A stretch of DNA of 64,000 nt, from positions 28,832 through 92,831 of the forward strand of contig JASLNT010000031.1 of assembly GCA_030745875.1 (NCBI GenBank), read 5' to 3'. How positions within the stretch are numbered: the stretch's first letter is position 1; each line of letters opens with the position of its first letter. A model generated the notes under the pieces. That model had not been told where the DNA came from. It did no database searches and worked only from the letters and a program-made list of their open reading frames with translations. A program made the position numbers and the translations under genes. The DNA is from Phycisphaerae bacterium (GTDB lineage Bacteria; Planctomycetota; Phycisphaerae; SM23-33). Shown piece by piece: positions 17,308-27,119 of this stretch.

Positions 17308-18495
17308 ATGTTCTCAAAGATCGGGTTAGTTGCGGGGTTGTCAGTTATTGTCTGTGCGGCCGGAGGATCAGCGCTGGGCGACAGCGTCTACTGGACCGAC
17401 AAATCGACCAATATCATCTACCGAGGCGACCGGGACGGATACGGACCGCACACCGCACTGGTGACCGGGCTGGGCGAGGCTCGCGGGCTGGGGCTGGATG
17501 TTGTCGGCGGGAAGATGTATTGGGCCGACGCGGGGCTGGGCAAGATCCAACGCGCGAATCTCGACGGTTCAGACATCGAGGACCTGGTCACCGGGCTGGG
17601 GTTCCTGGCGGATGTGGAGCTGGACCCGGCCGCCGAGAAGATCTACTGGTCACAGACATTCAACGGCTCCATTCGCCGGGCGAACTTCGACGGTACGGAG
17701 GTTGAGGATATCCGCACCGGACTCAACGAACCGTACTACTTCGAACTCCACCCGGCTGGAGGGAAGATCTACTGGAGTGAGCTGTCCAACACGATGATCC
17801 ACCGAATGAATATCGACGGATCCGGGGCGATTGAAGACGTGGTGACCGGACTCGTTCGCGTTCGCGACGTCGGGTTGGACCCGTCGTCAGGCACGCTCTA
17901 CTGGAACGATCGCAACAGTCACAAGATTCAGCGAACGCCGCTGGACGGAAGCGGTCCGATCGAGGATATCCACACGTTCATCCCGGATGAGGGCAAGCCT
18001 CACGGTATGGCGTTGGATCCGGCCGCCGGGATGATCTACTGGACCGACACGCGAACGCACTGGGTGATGCGCGGTTCGATGGACGGGAGCGGAACCCCGC
18101 AAATCCTCTACGATGATTCGATCGGTCTGGATGATCCATGGGACGTCGAGCTGGACATCATTCCCGCCGAGCCGACACCGGGCGACACCAATGGCGACGG
18201 GCGTGTGGACGATCCGGACTACTTCAACCTGGTCGCACAATTCGGGGGCTCGCCCGGCCTGCAGAGCGCCGACTTCAACAATGACGGAATCGTGAATTTG
18301 CACGACTTCGCAGCGATGCGCGGAAACTTCGATTTGGGCCTGGCTTCGGCGCCGAATACCGCGTTCGGAGCGACTATACCGGAACCGGCGACACTGTCGC
18401 TGCTGGTGCTGGGCGGGTTGGCGATTTTGAGACGCGCCAGGCCCGGGAGTATCAAGTCGACCGCGGGTTCAGTTCCCAAGGGAGAATCAATTTGA
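17308..18495 (+). CDS. Exported YWTD beta-propeller protein with dockerin repeats and PEP-CTERM anchor
   Basis: A 395-residue protein starting at ATG 17308 after CTGGAGG. A signal peptide is followed by six or so repeated blades with the motif Lys-(Met/Ile)-Tyr-Trp-(Ala/Ser/Thr)-(Asp/Glu/Gln), as in LDL-receptor class B (YWTD) propellers. Two dockerin-like calcium loops follow (Asp-Thr-Asn-Gly-Asp-Gly-Arg-Val-Asp and Asp-Phe-Asn-Asn-Asp-Gly-Ile-Val). The C-terminus has Pro-Glu-Pro, a hydrophobic helix and an Arg-Arg-Ala-Arg tail, the PEP-CTERM signal processed by an exosortase. It should be surface-anchored; ligand unknown. No exosortase gene is in the window. Its stop overlaps the next start. 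Confidence 0.85.
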   Translation: MFSKIGLVAGLSVIVCAAGGSALGDSVYWTDKSTNIIYRGDRDGYGPHTALVTGLGEARGLGLDVVGGKMYWADAGLGKIQRANLDGSDIEDLVTGLGFLADVELDPAAEKIYWSQTFNGSIRRANFDGTEVEDIRTGLNEPYYFELHPAGGKIYWSELSNTMIHRMNIDGSGAIEDVVTGLVRVRDVGLDPSSGTLYWNDRNSHKIQRTPLDGSGPIEDIHTFIPDEGKPHGMALDPAAGMIYWTDTRTHWVMRGSMDGSGTPQILYDDSIGLDDPWDVELDIIPAEPTPGDTNGDGRVDDPDYFNLVAQFGGSPGLQSADFNNDGIVNLHDFAAMRGNFDLGLASAPNTAFGATIPEPATLSLLVLGGLAILRRARPGSIKSTAGSVPKGESI

Positions 18496-19286
18496 TGAAA
18501 CGCAAATGGGCGATCGGCCTGGTGATCCTTCTGCTGGCGGGGTTGATACTGCTGTGGCGCCTGCCGAACTGGGGCAAGCAACCGAAAACTCCCCGCGGAC
18601 CGACAAGCCGACCGGCGGCGAGGGCTAGGGTCGTCGAGATAACGGTCGCCGCAACGGACAAACTGCCCGCCCGGGCGATGATCATCGAACCGCCGGGGGA
18701 CCTGTCGGGCGAAGTGTTCCCGGACCCCGAGCGACCGGGAGAGTTAATCGTAACCCGCGCCGCGGTCGGAGCGATCCTGGCCGGTGAGGGCGACGAAGGC
18801 CTGAGGATTATCGGGGCGGTCGACGGGCTGTCGGACGTACGGACGGTGGTGCTGCTTCGCGTGGAGTACGCCGGCCAGGGGCGCACCGCCGAAATCCGTC
18901 GGGTGATCCTGTCCGACAAGCCGGGATGGACCCCGCAGCTTGCGGCGCCCAGGGAACTGATCGTAGCGCCGATGTATCCGCTGGCTCCGTTGGAGGTCTT
19001 GCCCGGACCTGAGGGCTTCAGTTGGACTGTTGCGGACGACGGGAAGCTCGCTGTTCGGGCCGGCGGAGAGACTTTTTCGCTGGCGGCTGGCGAGGCGACG
19101 GAGCTTCCCGAGGCCCGGATCGCGATCCCGGTGCGCGTAGCGGAGATGTCGGCGATTATGCTGGATGACGACGCCGACGCAAATCCCGCCGGCGAGATGC
19201 GCTGGCGGGAATTAGGCGACGTTGAGTTCACGACCAGGATAACAGTGCGGCATCTCGGCCGCCTCAGCGTGAGGATATCCCCATGA
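18495..19286 (+). CDS. Single-pass membrane protein of unknown function
   Basis: A 263-residue protein starting at ATG 18495, overlapping the preceding TGA. One transmembrane segment lies near residues 7-22 (a run of Ile, Leu and Val), followed by a basic, proline-rich linker and a beta-rich exported domain of about 210 residues. I do not recognise the family and see no catalytic motif. An Asp-Asp-Asp-Ala-Asp acidic stretch occurs near the C-terminus. It is placed between the PEP-CTERM protein and an exported HExxH protease, with the stop overlapping the next ATG (ATGA), so it belongs to that operon and may be an accessory or chaperone for one of them. Confidence 0.7.
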   Translation: MKRKWAIGLVILLLAGLILLWRLPNWGKQPKTPRGPTSRPAARARVVEITVAATDKLPARAMIIEPPGDLSGEVFPDPERPGELIVTRAAVGAILAGEGDEGLRIIGAVDGLSDVRTVVLLRVEYAGQGRTAEIRRVILSDKPGWTPQLAAPRELIVAPMYPLAPLEVLPGPEGFSWTVADDGKLAVRAGGETFSLAAGEATELPEARIAIPVRVAEMSAIMLDDDADANPAGEMRWRELGDVEFTTRITVRHLGRLSVRISP

Positions 19287-21919
19287 AAGTGCGAATCGGA
19301 CTGATGCTTGCGATTCTGGCCGCCATCGCCCCGGCGAGTCCGGGACAACCCGCCGCCGACGCGAAGAAAGGTCCAATCCTCACCGAACACTTCAAGGTGT
19401 ACTACACCGACAAGGCGTCCATGCCCCACGCACAAACCCTCGCGCCGAAACTGGAGAAAGCGTTCAAGTCGCTCCAAGCCGGCGCCGGGGCTGCGGGCAA
19501 ACACCTGAAACTGGCGGCCTCTACGCTGGATAAGCTGCGCAACGGAAAGCGAATCCGCGTCGGCGTGCGCGACTATAAGGGATATCACAAGAACTGGCCC
19601 GTCGTGGTTGCGATTGCGTCAAAGAACTTCCGGATACAGTTCTTCATCAAGAAATCCAGCCCGCAATACGCCTTGCGCATCCTGGGCTACCTCGAGCACG
19701 CCCACAGCATCTTGTTCGGGAAGCTGAAGTTCGAGGGTAAGCGATTGATGAAGGTCAAGACGGATGTCTGGATCTGGTCGGAAAAAGTCCAACAGAAGAC
19801 CGGAAATCCCGGCGCCATGAAGTTGGACGTCACATACGCCTCATCAGGCCCATCCGAAGACCGACGGGTGCTCGTTCCGACTCTATACCTGGCCGAGGAA
19901 TCGCTATTCCAAAGCCATCGTCCCGACATCGCCCGCCGGGAGAAGTATCTGCGGACGACGTGTGCGCACGAGTTCTTCCATGCGATTCAGGAGGCCTACG
20001 ATATCGATTGGCGCCTGGCGCTGATTGAGCGGATGGGCAAACCGGCGACGTACAGCCAACTGGGCGCCGTCTGCAAGTACTCCATGAAACGTTACCTGGC
20101 GGGAAGATGGTTGTCGGAGGGCACGGCCAGATGGGTCGAGGGCGTCGTAGTACCGCACGAACAGCACGACTGGCGAAGCGCCTACATCCCGCTTGGGAGG
20201 AACCAGGAATGGTGCAACTACGGTTACCTGATGGAAATGAGAAAATGGTTCTCCAGCGGAGACAGCGAAGGCCCGGCGATGGAGAAGACCTACGGGATGA
20301 GCGCTGCGTTCTTTCAGCACCTTACCGAAACCGGAGACACCGACGCCGTCCTGCGCATCTGGACCCGGATGGGCAAGCTCAGCGAACCTGCTTTGAAGAC
20401 CGTGATTGACGTTCTGGGCGGAAAGGCGGAGTTCGGTCGGAAATTCGGCGACTTCACGGCGGCGGTCTTCGTGTTTAGACCCAGTAGGGATCGCAAATTC
20501 GCCTTCGCGGACTTCGACCGACTCATGAACGCGACGGTCGCAAAGAAACTCACCACAAGCCTGAATTCGTATCCCTCCTTTCCTTTGTGCGAAGAGCTGG
20601 AACTGAACGGACCATCCTTCAAGCCGAAAACAAATCGCCTGGCGGTGCAAACCCTGGACGTCAGGAAGCTGGCGGTTCGATATCTTGCGGCGAGTCCATC
20701 AATGTCCGTCATCTATCCCAAAGGCGGCGCGCGGGGCGACGCCGTCCTGCCGGAGATGACCGTCGCGGTCCGCGGTTTGAATGATGATTGCTGGCAATTC
20801 AGCGTGATCGAGGTCCCCCCGTCGGAAGGCGGACCGTGGAAAACCCATCGCCTTGGGTTCGCGCCGGGGGAGGACAAATATCGCCTGCTGCGCGTGCCGA
20901 ACGTGGGTGGATCGGTCGGACAGGTGGTTGTCGCGGGGGCGAACACGGACGATGAAGAGAAGTTTGAATACGCCTTCATGCTGTCCCCGCCGATATTCAC
21001 CCGAATCGAGGTCCGCACGAAAGTCGGCGGGACCGATAAACTCGTCTGGGCCATCGGCCGGACGCGACAGAGCGACGGGACCTGGTCTCGCCGTATCGCA
21101 CCGGTGGAGGGCGTCTTGTCCGACGTCGACTCCAAAGCTCGGGTGGAGTTCACCGTGACCGCTTCGCGATCCATGGGCCAAATCCGCCTGCGCGTCAGGA
21201 ACGGCGGGAAATGGGAGGAAGTCCGGCTGAAGTCCGTCAGCAAGACGCTTCGCGTTCGTCGGGGAGAGATATCCCTGGCGCGTCTGCGAGGTTTCCTGAG
21301 CGGCAGGCCGGCTGGGAATGTCCGCATCCGTCTGCGCGGCGAGGACGTAAACGATATTCGCATTGATCCGGACCCCGAAACGCCGGCGAAGCTCAATCCG
21401 GATCTTACGGTCACCGGTTGGGAGGGGATCACCGATGCTGACGGCGGGTGGGAGGAACACGACATCCCCGTGGGCTTCAATGAGGTCTGGGAGGAGACGA
21501 ATCTGCTGAACAACGAGACGACCACGTTCGTGGTTTCTCGCCAGGGCGATTCGCTAAAGGCCGTCAATCCAATGTACGTTTACGATGGCAAGAAGACCGG
21601 GGCGAATGTCAGTCTGGACTTCGAATTCCGGAAAGTCCCGCAGATGGCGGGCAAACGGTGGTACAGCAACGGGCGGCGGATCGCATCTCCGTCGACAGCC
21701 ATCGTCCGCAAACTATTCGCCGACCACGCGGGCAAGCTTTCCATCGGATATCGGATGAAAGAGATATCCCCAACCGAGATGCGGGGCACATTTGAATCGT
21801 TCCAGATCGAGTATAGGGACGGAGTACTGGGAGACTTCACGCCGCGCAGTACAATGTGGAATGTGGTCTGGCGTAAGAAGAAACCCGCGCCAACCGGTTC
21901 CACCCCGAAAACACCATGA
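19283..21919 (+). CDS. Exported putative HExxH zinc metallopeptidase
   Basis: An 878-residue protein with a signal peptide (1-21). The zinc site is visible as His229-Glu-Phe-Phe-His233, with Glu279 in Ser-Glu-Gly-Thr-Ala about 46 residues later as the likely third ligand, the arrangement of gluzincin-type peptidases. The C-terminal 400 residues are beta-rich and look like several Ig-like or carbohydrate-binding domains, with no motif I can name. The ATG overlaps the preceding stop by four bases, and its own stop overlaps the start of the SGNH gene, giving a tightly coupled operon. Proteolytic activity and substrate are inferred, not shown. Confidence 0.7.
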   Translation: MKVRIGLMLAILAAIAPASPGQPAADAKKGPILTEHFKVYYTDKASMPHAQTLAPKLEKAFKSLQAGAGAAGKHLKLAASTLDKLRNGKRIRVGVRDYKGYHKNWPVVVAIASKNFRIQFFIKKSSPQYALRILGYLEHAHSILFGKLKFEGKRLMKVKTDVWIWSEKVQQKTGNPGAMKLDVTYASSGPSEDRRVLVPTLYLAEESLFQSHRPDIARREKYLRTTCAHEFFHAIQEAYDIDWRLALIERMGKPATYSQLGAVCKYSMKRYLAGRWLSEGTARWVEGVVVPHEQHDWRSAYIPLGRNQEWCNYGYLMEMRKWFSSGDSEGPAMEKTYGMSAAFFQHLTETGDTDAVLRIWTRMGKLSEPALKTVIDVLGGKAEFGRKFGDFTAAVFVFRPSRDRKFAFADFDRLMNATVAKKLTTSLNSYPSFPLCEELELNGPSFKPKTNRLAVQTLDVRKLAVRYLAASPSMSVIYPKGGARGDAVLPEMTVAVRGLNDDCWQFSVIEVPPSEGGPWKTHRLGFAPGEDKYRLLRVPNVGGSVGQVVVAGANTDDEEKFEYAFMLSPPIFTRIEVRTKVGGTDKLVWAIGRTRQSDGTWSRRIAPVEGVLSDVDSKARVEFTVTASRSMGQIRLRVRNGGKWEEVRLKSVSKTLRVRRGEISLARLRGFLSGRPAGNVRIRLRGEDVNDIRIDPDPETPAKLNPDLTVTGWEGITDADGGWEEHDIPVGFNEVWEETNLLNNETTTFVVSRQGDSLKAVNPMYVYDGKKTGANVSLDFEFRKVPQMAGKRWYSNGRRIASPSTAIVRKLFADHAGKLSIGYRMKEISPTEMRGTFESFQIEYRDGVLGDFTPRSTMWNVVWRKKKPAPTGSTPKTP

Positions 21920-22725
21920 ACTCAAGGAAGCCAATTATGACACGCCATTGCTCCCCTTTCACCGATCTTCGTCCCCGTCGGCTGCTTGTCGCATTCATTG
22001 CGATTGGGCTGTTTGGATTCGCGGCGGTTTTTTCGCTCCCTCAAGTCGAAGGGGTCGAAGCCAAGGGCGCCAAACCGAACCACGCGGTGATACCGGCTCC
22101 CCGGATCTCCGAGTGGTGGTTCGCGCGTCAGGCACAGAACATCGGAGCGATGAGCAAAGGCGATATCGATCTCCTGATGGTCGGCGACTCGATCACGCAC
22201 AATTTTGAAAGCATCGGAAAGGAAGTCTGGAAGAAACACTTCGAACCGCTCAAGGCGATCAATCTGGGATTCGGCGGGGATCGGACGCAACACGTTCTGT
22301 GGCGTCTCGATCATTTACCGAAGCTCAAGAAACCGCCCAAAGGCGCCGTTGTCCTGATAGGCACGAACAACATCTGCTGGGGCAGCGACACGCCTAAACA
22401 AGCCTCTCTGGGCGTCCAGGCAATCGCCCGAAAGTTGAACGACATCTACCCGGAAATGAAGGTCCTGGTCCTGGGCGTCTTCCCGCGAAGGCGCACCATC
22501 AACCACCCGCACCGCAAGCAGATCATCGAGCTTAACTCCTATCTCCCCGGGTTGCTCAAAGGGATAAAGAACGTCAAGTTCCTGGACATCGGCCCGAAGT
22601 TTCTCGACGACAAAGGCTTCCTGTCAAAAGAGATGATGCCCGACACGACACATCCCAGTGAGAAAGCCCACGAAATCTGGGCCGAGGCGATCGGTCCGGA
22701 ATTGAAGAAGATGCTGGACAAGTAA
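21916..22725 (+). CDS. Exported SGNH/GDSL-type esterase
   Basis: A 269-residue protein (262 if the ATG at 21937 with its AAGGAAG site is used). A signal-anchor segment near residues 22-42 is followed by the SGNH blocks: Gly-Asp-Ser-Ile-Thr-His (Ser92), Gly-Phe-Gly-Gly-Asp, Gly-Thr-Asn-Asn, and Pro-Asp-Thr-Thr-His-Pro near the C-terminus giving the Asp and His. It resembles the platelet-activating-factor acetylhydrolase subgroup, which often removes acetyl groups from glycans in polysaccharide-degrading bacteria. It is the last gene of the operon with the HExxH protease, the two overlapping by four bases. Confidence 0.85.
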   Translation: MNSRKPIMTRHCSPFTDLRPRRLLVAFIAIGLFGFAAVFSLPQVEGVEAKGAKPNHAVIPAPRISEWWFARQAQNIGAMSKGDIDLLMVGDSITHNFESIGKEVWKKHFEPLKAINLGFGGDRTQHVLWRLDHLPKLKKPPKGAVVLIGTNNICWGSDTPKQASLGVQAIARKLNDIYPEMKVLVLGVFPRRRTINHPHRKQIIELNSYLPGLLKGIKNVKFLDIGPKFLDDKGFLSKEMMPDTTHPSEKAHEIWAEAIGPELKKMLDK

Positions 22726-23006
22726 GCCCCGGGGCGCTCCTGGGCTGAATCGATAGCATCCGGAGTTGATTGAGCGACAGATTATTGATGTCGGGTTTGA
22801 ACCTGGAACGCGAGATCTGAAACCCGCCGCTCGATCTCTGCGCGACGAATTTTCTCTTTCTTCAAAAGCATTTCGGACGATATTCCGAGAATAACAATGG
22901 GAGAAGGTGCGAAATCCCTGCGCCCTCAGGGGCGCCCAATGCGCCCGCGGAAACAACGCAGGCGCGAAGAACGGACCGAACCGGGAATACGGGAGAGACG
23001 CCGGAC

Positions 23007-26000
23007 ATGAATGTACGAATCAAATTCGTCGCACCGCTCGCTTTCGTCGTTTCAGCCTTACTGGCCTCCCCCAACGCACAGGCCGCCGGCACGGTCAGTC
23101 TCGAAGACATCGAAGGGCTGCTGGAGCTTCGCACCGATCAGGTCGAGATCATCAACCTCGTCAGGAACGCCGACATGGTGAAGGTCGCGCCGAAGGACCT
23201 GCAAAAACTCAAGCAACTCGGAGCCCGGAGCGAACTTCTCCGAGCCATCGCCGACAAGATCAGGAAAGTCGCCTTCTCAATCGACACGATCATCGAACAG
23301 GTCGGAAAAGGAAAGACCGAAGCACAGCTAATCGAGCAGATCCTGTCCCATGGAATGCGTATGAAGCTTTCTGCGGAGGATCGGTTAAGGCTGCTCCGGG
23401 CGAAAGTCAGCGTGCCTGTCATCAAGGCCATCGAAGGCAAGCACATTTACAAGGGATTCAAGCTCTACAAGGATCCGCTGGGGCTCCTGTCGATCCAGCA
23501 TCCGGCCGGTTGGCGCAGCTACGAGTGGTACACCGGCGGAGGGTTCAAGATCCTCCTGTCGCCCGAAAAGGGAGTGACCGGAGAGAACGAGTTCACCACC
23601 GGTCTGCAGATCCAGCTTTCGTTCGTCAGCAAGCATTCGCCCTGGCGGAAGAACAACATTCTCGACATGCATAACCGCACATTGCCCGCGCTGGTGCGCG
23701 GTAATCGCAAATTCAAGCTCCAGCGCGCTCCGGGCGCCGAAGGCATCGCCAAGCGCATCGATTTAGCGGGCCTGCCGGCGGTTATACAGAAGTTCAGCGT
23801 GACCATGATGGGCAAACCGTGCTCTGAGCACATGCACCGCGTGATCGCCGAAGACATGGATTTCTTCATGGAGTTTGTAGCTCCCAAAGACAAGTTCGAC
23901 CAGTACGACCAGATCCGCAGCAGGATGATCAGAACGTTTCGCCCGTTCCCCGACCGCGTGCGGGCCGGACGCAGAAACCGCCCTATCGAACCGTCGGAGT
24001 TGCTGGAGCTTTACCGCGAAGCCACGGTCATAATCCTGTCGGAATTTGACGGCGCGCCTTCCAGTTTCGGCAGCGGGTTCTTCGTGCGGGAAGACGGTCT
24101 TGTGCTGACCAATCATCATGTCATCTGCGGGCAGGAGAGTCACAGCGGCTGCACGTCCCCGTCCCGCATGAAGCTGGCGAAGAAGCTGTCGATCATGTGG
24201 GATGGAAAGGTCGGTCCGAAGCGCGACGGCGAGAAGAACCGCAAGTCCTCAGCTTTCATTGAGGACACCGTCTACTCGAGGAACCCGACGGTGGATCTGG
24301 CGCTCCTTCGCGTTCCGCGGGGGGCGAAACCCTACCGGACAATTCCCATCACCCAGGTCGCCCAGGGGCTGGTGCGGGAGGGCGATTCGATTGCGGCGAT
24401 CGGGTTCCCCCTTCCGACCCGTTTCAAGGTCGGAAACCTGTTCACCACTAACGGGATCATTTCCCGTTTCAATTACATCGAACAGCGTTTCGGTACGACC
24501 GGTTCGGCCAGGAAGCTCAACGACCTGTACACGACCGCCGAGATTCAGGGCGGAAACAGCGGAGGACCGGCCGTAAGCTGCGCCACCGGCGGGGTGATAG
24601 GTCTGAACACGTACATCACCATGAGCCTGGCGGGCAAAGAGCTGGACTATTTCGGCGTCTGCCCGATCGATCACGCACTGTATTATTTTCCCCAGATCAG
24701 GTGGTATCCGCGAACCGGACGGATGCAGGCCCAGGGGCATCTGGAACTGGCGGTGATGCTCCTGGCGCAGGGGAATCTGCGATCGGCCGGGATCGAACTG
24801 TCGCGCGCGCTGAAATCCGAGCGAAATCTCCTGCCGACACAGCGGGCCAGGCTCTATTATCACCTTGCGCTGTACTACTCGAGGCGCGGCGATCGTAAGA
24901 CCAGCGCCGAAATGGTCAAGCGATGTCTGAGTATCGACAAATTCCACACCGGGGCGCTCGTGGACACCGCTTCTGCTCATTCCAACGCGAACAGGCCCGA
25001 AGACGCCATCGCAACGATCAACAAACTGGTGAAGAAGGAACCGGATTTCTGGTGGCCTCGCTATCATCGGGCCGGGATCTATCGCGCAGCCGGGCGGAGA
25101 AAGGACGCGCTCGCCGATATTGACGAAGCGATCAAGCGAGGGGGGAGTTTCGATCCTGGAGTGTATCATCTTCAGGGCCTGGTTCATGTCGACGGGAACA
25201 ATCTGGAAAAGGCGCTGGAGTCCTTCAAGAAAGCGCTGAAGGCGGACCCCGCCAATTTCGAAGCTCAACTGTCAATCGCCGATTACCACGTTCGCAAGAA
25301 GAACATCAGCGCTGCAATTCTGGAATACGACAGGTGCCTCAAGGTCCATCGGGAAGAACCTCGGGTGCTCGAATCTTACGGTCGATTCCTGAAGGGTCAG
25401 AAGGGCAAGGAGCGTCAGGCGCTGGGACATCTTTCGAATGCGGCGATAATCACGCTGAATCGCGGAGACGTTCCCTCCTTCGATCTCCTGAAGAACATGT
25501 GCGCCCTGGCCCGCTCCCTGCCGGGAGAAGCTCGGACTCTGCTGGCCGGAGGAAAACTGATGTACAAGCACTGGCCCGAATCCAGGCACTGGGCGCATTA
25601 CTACCTGGGCAAGTACTGGGAGATACACGCCGTCATGACTCGCGATTCCGACGTGCGGAACGGCGACAAGGTGATCGGGCGCGTCAGGCGATCGCAGCGA
25701 TTCGAGAAACTCGATGACAAGGGCGGATGGGTGAAGATCAGGTTCGTCAAACAGGGCGCTCCGGTGTTCGGATGGGTCTCCAAAGCCGACACGCGATCCA
25801 TCACCTCTCTGGCGACGGCGCACTTTCTCGCCAGCGACCGAGCCTATGAATTGCGTTATCGAAAGAAGCAGAATCTGGCGGGGAATTCCCCGCGTCAGGC
25901 GATGTCGGCGCCGGATGTTGTCGATCTGGTTCAATCGAACTACAGTCCGGGGCTGTTCGCCGAAACGCTCGACCACGCCAGCCTGGCGTTTGTCCTGACA

Positions 26001-26756
26001 ACGCAGCGAATCGCACTGTTCAAGAAGATGCGATTTCCGCCCTGGGCGACGTATTTCCTGTCGGTGAGGATTCTCCGGGATCAGCTCAGCGGCGGGGAGA
26101 GTCTCGCAAGCCTCATCAAGATCACTCCTCCCGCGAAGCTCCAGGAGGATTCCCAGGGCGTGCACGGGGTCTATTCTTTCGAGAACACAGGCGAGATACC
26201 CCTGATGTCGGTCGCGATCAGAAAAACGTACCTGGACAAGAACAATCGGGTGCTCTGGTCGGCCCAGGGCAAGCTTCGCACGTCGGATCCGGTCTTCTCG
26301 CCCCGCCGATCCAAGTCGCTGCATTTCTGGTACGACACCTGGGCGACCTTGAAGAAAGCCGGCGTCGCTGAAAAGGACGTCAAGAGAACGTCCCTGGCGG
26401 TGGTCTCGGCGCGCAATGCAACGTTCCTGTGGAAGCTGAAACTCCAGGGAGCTCGCCAGGACAGGCGCGGGTATCATTTCACGATCGCCAACGGCTCGTC
26501 CTTCAAAATCAGCAATCCGACAGTGCTCATGAACTACGTTGACGCCCGGGGCAAACCGATCCTCCATCCCAAAACTCGCCAAGCCGTCTCTGACTCGCGA
26601 GTGATCAATACTGTCATCCAACCGGGCTCCAAGAGTCGGGAGTTAACTGTGTCCCAATGGATAGATCCCAATCATATGCAGCGCCTCGGAATCGCCCGGG
26701 GCGTAAAAGCTTTCCTGCGGCCTGTGATTGTGGATGGAATACCGTCGCTTAAATGA
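23007..26756 (+). CDS. Exported trypsin-like serine protease with TPR and SH3-like regions
   Basis: A 1249-residue protein with a signal peptide ending near residue 27. Residues 30-340 are an N-terminal region of unknown fold. A HtrA/trypsin-like domain follows with an intact triad: His371 in Thr-Asn-His-His-Val, Asp430 in Val-Asp-Leu-Ala-Leu, Ser518 in Gly-Gly-Asn-Ser-Gly-Gly-Pro. Several TPR repeats occupy about 565-850 (Ala-Leu-x-Asp-Ile-Asp and Ala-Leu-Glu-Ser-Phe-Lys-Lys-Ala-Leu patterns). Around 870-930 a short SH3-like stretch is visible (Gly-Asp-Lys-Val-Ile-Gly, then Gly-Gly-Trp-Val-Lys-Ile). The C-terminus is beta-rich. A small SH3-type lipoprotein is encoded just downstream. No PDZ domain was seen. 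Confidence 0.8.
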   Translation: MNVRIKFVAPLAFVVSALLASPNAQAAGTVSLEDIEGLLELRTDQVEIINLVRNADMVKVAPKDLQKLKQLGARSELLRAIADKIRKVAFSIDTIIEQVGKGKTEAQLIEQILSHGMRMKLSAEDRLRLLRAKVSVPVIKAIEGKHIYKGFKLYKDPLGLLSIQHPAGWRSYEWYTGGGFKILLSPEKGVTGENEFTTGLQIQLSFVSKHSPWRKNNILDMHNRTLPALVRGNRKFKLQRAPGAEGIAKRIDLAGLPAVIQKFSVTMMGKPCSEHMHRVIAEDMDFFMEFVAPKDKFDQYDQIRSRMIRTFRPFPDRVRAGRRNRPIEPSELLELYREATVIILSEFDGAPSSFGSGFFVREDGLVLTNHHVICGQESHSGCTSPSRMKLAKKLSIMWDGKVGPKRDGEKNRKSSAFIEDTVYSRNPTVDLALLRVPRGAKPYRTIPITQVAQGLVREGDSIAAIGFPLPTRFKVGNLFTTNGIISRFNYIEQRFGTTGSARKLNDLYTTAEIQGGNSGGPAVSCATGGVIGLNTYITMSLAGKELDYFGVCPIDHALYYFPQIRWYPRTGRMQAQGHLELAVMLLAQGNLRSAGIELSRALKSERNLLPTQRARLYYHLALYYSRRGDRKTSAEMVKRCLSIDKFHTGALVDTASAHSNANRPEDAIATINKLVKKEPDFWWPRYHRAGIYRAAGRRKDALADIDEAIKRGGSFDPGVYHLQGLVHVDGNNLEKALESFKKALKADPANFEAQLSIADYHVRKKNISAAILEYDRCLKVHREEPRVLESYGRFLKGQKGKERQALGHLSNAAIITLNRGDVPSFDLLKNMCALARSLPGEARTLLAGGKLMYKHWPESRHWAHYYLGKYWEIHAVMTRDSDVRNGDKVIGRVRRSQRFEKLDDKGGWVKIRFVKQGAPVFGWVSKADTRSITSLATAHFLASDRAYELRYRKKQNLAGNSPRQAMSAPDVVDLVQSNYSPGLFAETLDHASLAFVLTTQRIALFKKMRFPPWATYFLSVRILRDQLSGGESLASLIKITPPAKLQEDSQGVHGVYSFENTGEIPLMSVAIRKTYLDKNNRVLWSAQGKLRTSDPVFSPRRSKSLHFWYDTWATLKKAGVAEKDVKRTSLAVVSARNATFLWKLKLQGARQDRRGYHFTIANGSSFKISNPTVLMNYVDARGKPILHPKTRQAVSDSRVINTVIQPGSKSRELTVSQWIDPNHMQRLGIARGVKAFLRPVIVDGIPSLK

Positions 26757-26804
26757 GAGTGCGCTAGGTGAACTGAACCGACAGCGCCAAGAATCGAGGT
26801 CAAA

Positions 26805-27119
26805 ATGAATAAGAAACTCTTGCTTACGTTTGTCGCGTGCGGATTTGTCCTGCTGGCCGGATGCGTCGACAAGGAACCGCCCAACTTAAAGGTCAACGGT
26901 GAGCCTGCAGTATCGCAAACCGCGCCCACCCACGTGATAACCGTGGACACGGTTTACTACATGGACGGCCCGCAGCAGTCCCGCCCGCCGGAAGGGACAT
27001 TCAAATCCGGTACGAAGGTGACTCTCGTTCGAAATGCGGGAAGCTACTCGGTGGTTCGCTCAACCGACGGCGTGCAGGCGTACGTTGCGACCGGCGCACT
27101 GAAGGCCGTGGAAAAGTAA
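26805..27119 (+). CDS. Small SH3-like lipoprotein
   Basis: A 104-residue protein with a GAGG ribosome-binding site. The N-terminus is a lipoprotein signal with the lipobox Leu-Leu-Ala-Gly-Cys20. The mature part has the strand pattern of a bacterial SH3 domain: Asp-Thr-Val-Tyr-Tyr, Phe-Lys-Ser-Gly-Thr-Lys-Val, Val-Val-Arg-Ser and a final Ala-Tyr-Val-Ala. SH3b domains usually bind peptidoglycan or peptides. It is 48 bp after the TPR-protease gene, which also holds an SH3-like segment, so the two may be functionally linked; that link is inferred. Confidence 0.7.
   Translation: MNKKLLLTFVACGFVLLAGCVDKEPPNLKVNGEPAVSQTAPTHVITVDTVYYMDGPQQSRPPEGTFKSGTKVTLVRNAGSYSVVRSTDGVQAYVATGALKAVEK

Noticed and set aside
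24249..26621. Two long minus-strand frames opposite the serine protease gene
   Set aside because: The protease strand has an intact catalytic triad, signal peptide and TPR repeats.
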